DNA of 64,000 bases, taken from NCBI RefSeq assembly GCF_036195045.1, contig NZ_CP108100.1:744001-808000 (forward strand), written 5' to 3'. The position numbers and the translations under genes are program-made. The notes beneath the pieces are model-generated. The model ran no database searches, was not told the DNA's origin, and saw nothing but the letters and a program-made list of their open reading frames with translations. Origin of the DNA: Streptomyces sp. NBC_00236 (GTDB lineage: Bacteria; Actinomycetota; Actinomycetes; Streptomycetales; Streptomycetaceae). This document shows positions 63,302 through 64,000 of the stretch, in pieces (within the stretch, counting starts at the first letter, position 1; every line of letters starts with the position of its first letter).

Positions 63302-64000
63302 CCGCCGTACAGCTCTTCATCGGTCTGCTGACCCTGGTCGTGAACGCCTTCTTCGTCGGTGCGGAGTTCGCTCTCATCTCTGTGCGGCGCAGCCAGATCG
63401 AACCGCAGGCCGAGGACGGGAACCGGAGGGCGCGCAGCGTCATCTGGGGTCTCGAGCACGTCTCGGCACTGCTCGCGGCGGCCCAGCTGGGCATCACGCT
63501 GTGCACCCTGGTCCTGGGTATCGTCGCCGAACCCGCCATCGCCCATCTGCTGGAGCCCGTCTTCGACGCCGTGGGAGTGCCGCACGGGCTGGTCCACCCG
63601 ATCTCGTTCGTGATCGCGTTGTCGGTGGCGACCTACCTCCACATGCTGCTCGGCGAGATGGTGCCGAAGAACATCGCGCTGGCCGAACCCGTGAAGACCG
63701 CGTTGCTGCTCGGGCCGCCTCTGGTCACCCTGGCCCGAGCGCTGCGCCCGGTGATCTTCGCGATCAACGCCTTCGCCAACGCCTTGCTGAAGCTGTTGAG
63801 GGTGGAGACGAAGGACGAGGTGTCCGCCACCTTCTCCGACGATGAGCTGGCCCGGCTCGTCAAGGACGCCGGCGACGCAGGGCTGGTCGACGACCGCGCG
63901 GCCGAGCGGCTGCACCACGCCCTGGAGCTGGGGCGCAGGCCGGTGCGCGATGTGGTGCTGCCGGTGGACCGGGTGATGTACACGCGGGTCGGGACGACAC
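63298..64000 (+). CDS. Second CNNM/CorC family transporter (3' truncated by window edge)
   Basis: The first 234 residues are visible. An N-terminal CNNM/DUF21 domain (four helices, NAFFVGAEFALISVRR, LLGEMVPKNIALAEP) is followed by DVVLPVDRVMYTRVG, the start of its CBS pair. The gene starts at ATG 63298 inside the stop of its neighbour and continues beyond the window. Tandem CNNM genes are typical of actinomycetes. Confidence 0.93.
   Translation, partial: MTAVQLFIGLLTLVVNAFFVGAEFALISVRRSQIEPQAEDGNRRARSVIWGLEHVSALLAAAQLGITLCTLVLGIVAEPAIAHLLEPVFDAVGVPHGLVHPISFVIALSVATYLHMLLGEMVPKNIALAEPVKTALLLGPPLVTLARALRPVIFAINAFANALLKLLRVETKDEVSATFSDDELARLVKDAGDAGLVDDRAAERLHHALELGRRPVRDVVLPVDRVMYTRVGTT

Overview
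The window is a high-GC actinomycete chromosome segment, almost certainly Streptomyces. Codon third positions are nearly all G or C, TTG and GTG starts are common, intergenic hairpins are GC-rich, and genus-typical families occur (DUF397 with DUF5753 regulators, MurT/GatD, a CebR-box cellulase cluster, an actinobacterial NlpC/P60 gene behind a c-di-AMP riboswitch). From memory, the order pfkA - urease - bio resembles the SCO119x-SCO125x part of S. coelicolor; I could not check this. No rRNA, tRNA or CRISPR array was recognised.

Layout. 1-5.1 kb: end of a heterodimeric ABC exporter, then a DHA2 drug-efflux MFS gene divergent from a double-unit Lrp/AsnC regulator. 5.1-16.7 kb: DUF457 membrane hydrolase, DUF3516 helicase, TesB thioesterase, a small DUF6011 protein behind a 33-bp tandem repeat, a Na+/H+ antiporter, a ClC protein, a DUF7144 protein, an XRE-cupin regulator, a GNAT enzyme and glutathione peroxidase. 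16.8-24.4 kb: acyl-CoA dehydrogenase/TetR pair, peptide deformylase, MurT-GatD (peptidoglycan amidation), 6-phosphofructokinase, CtaG-like protein and a 52-residue membrane peptide.

25.3-33.9 kb is a secreted plant-cell-wall-degrading cluster: GH10 xylanase, GH48 cellobiohydrolase, GH12 endoglucanase and GH6 cellobiohydrolase. Each ends in a CBM3-type cellulose-binding module, and one CebR-type operator lies at the front. The enzymes are complementary: xylan removal, internal cellulose cuts, and exo attack from both chain ends. 34.3-42.2 kb: PlsC acyltransferase, a secreted tripeptidyl aminopeptidase, and the urease operon ureABCFGD (no ureE) with a 19-bp palindrome in its promoter.

42.2-48.9 kb is the most accessory-looking part: two TetR/membrane-transport pairs with clear paired operators, an orphan Phd antitoxin, relics of an IS5-type transposase and a serine recombinase, and a ClpP paralogue that has lost its catalytic Ser and His. 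49-53.3 kb: riboswitch-controlled NlpC/P60 hydrolase, LysE/LysR pair, and an ATPase/XRE/DUF397 regulatory trio. 53.4-57.8 kb: complete late biotin pathway (bioF divergent from bioB-A-D). 57.9-64 kb: methyltransferase, a Fic/Doc-like toxin-antitoxin pair, a cytochrome P450 whose stop codon lies inside a 30-bp tandem repeat, a GNAT gene and two coupled CNNM/CorC-type transporters.

The strongest leads are the pseudo-protease ClpP, the 30-, 33- and 28-bp tandem repeats that all sit on gene ends or starts, the four-segment alternative-hairpin leader before the GH6 gene, and several near-perfect operators that can be tied to an adjacent regulator. I found no single unmistakable new multi-gene system.
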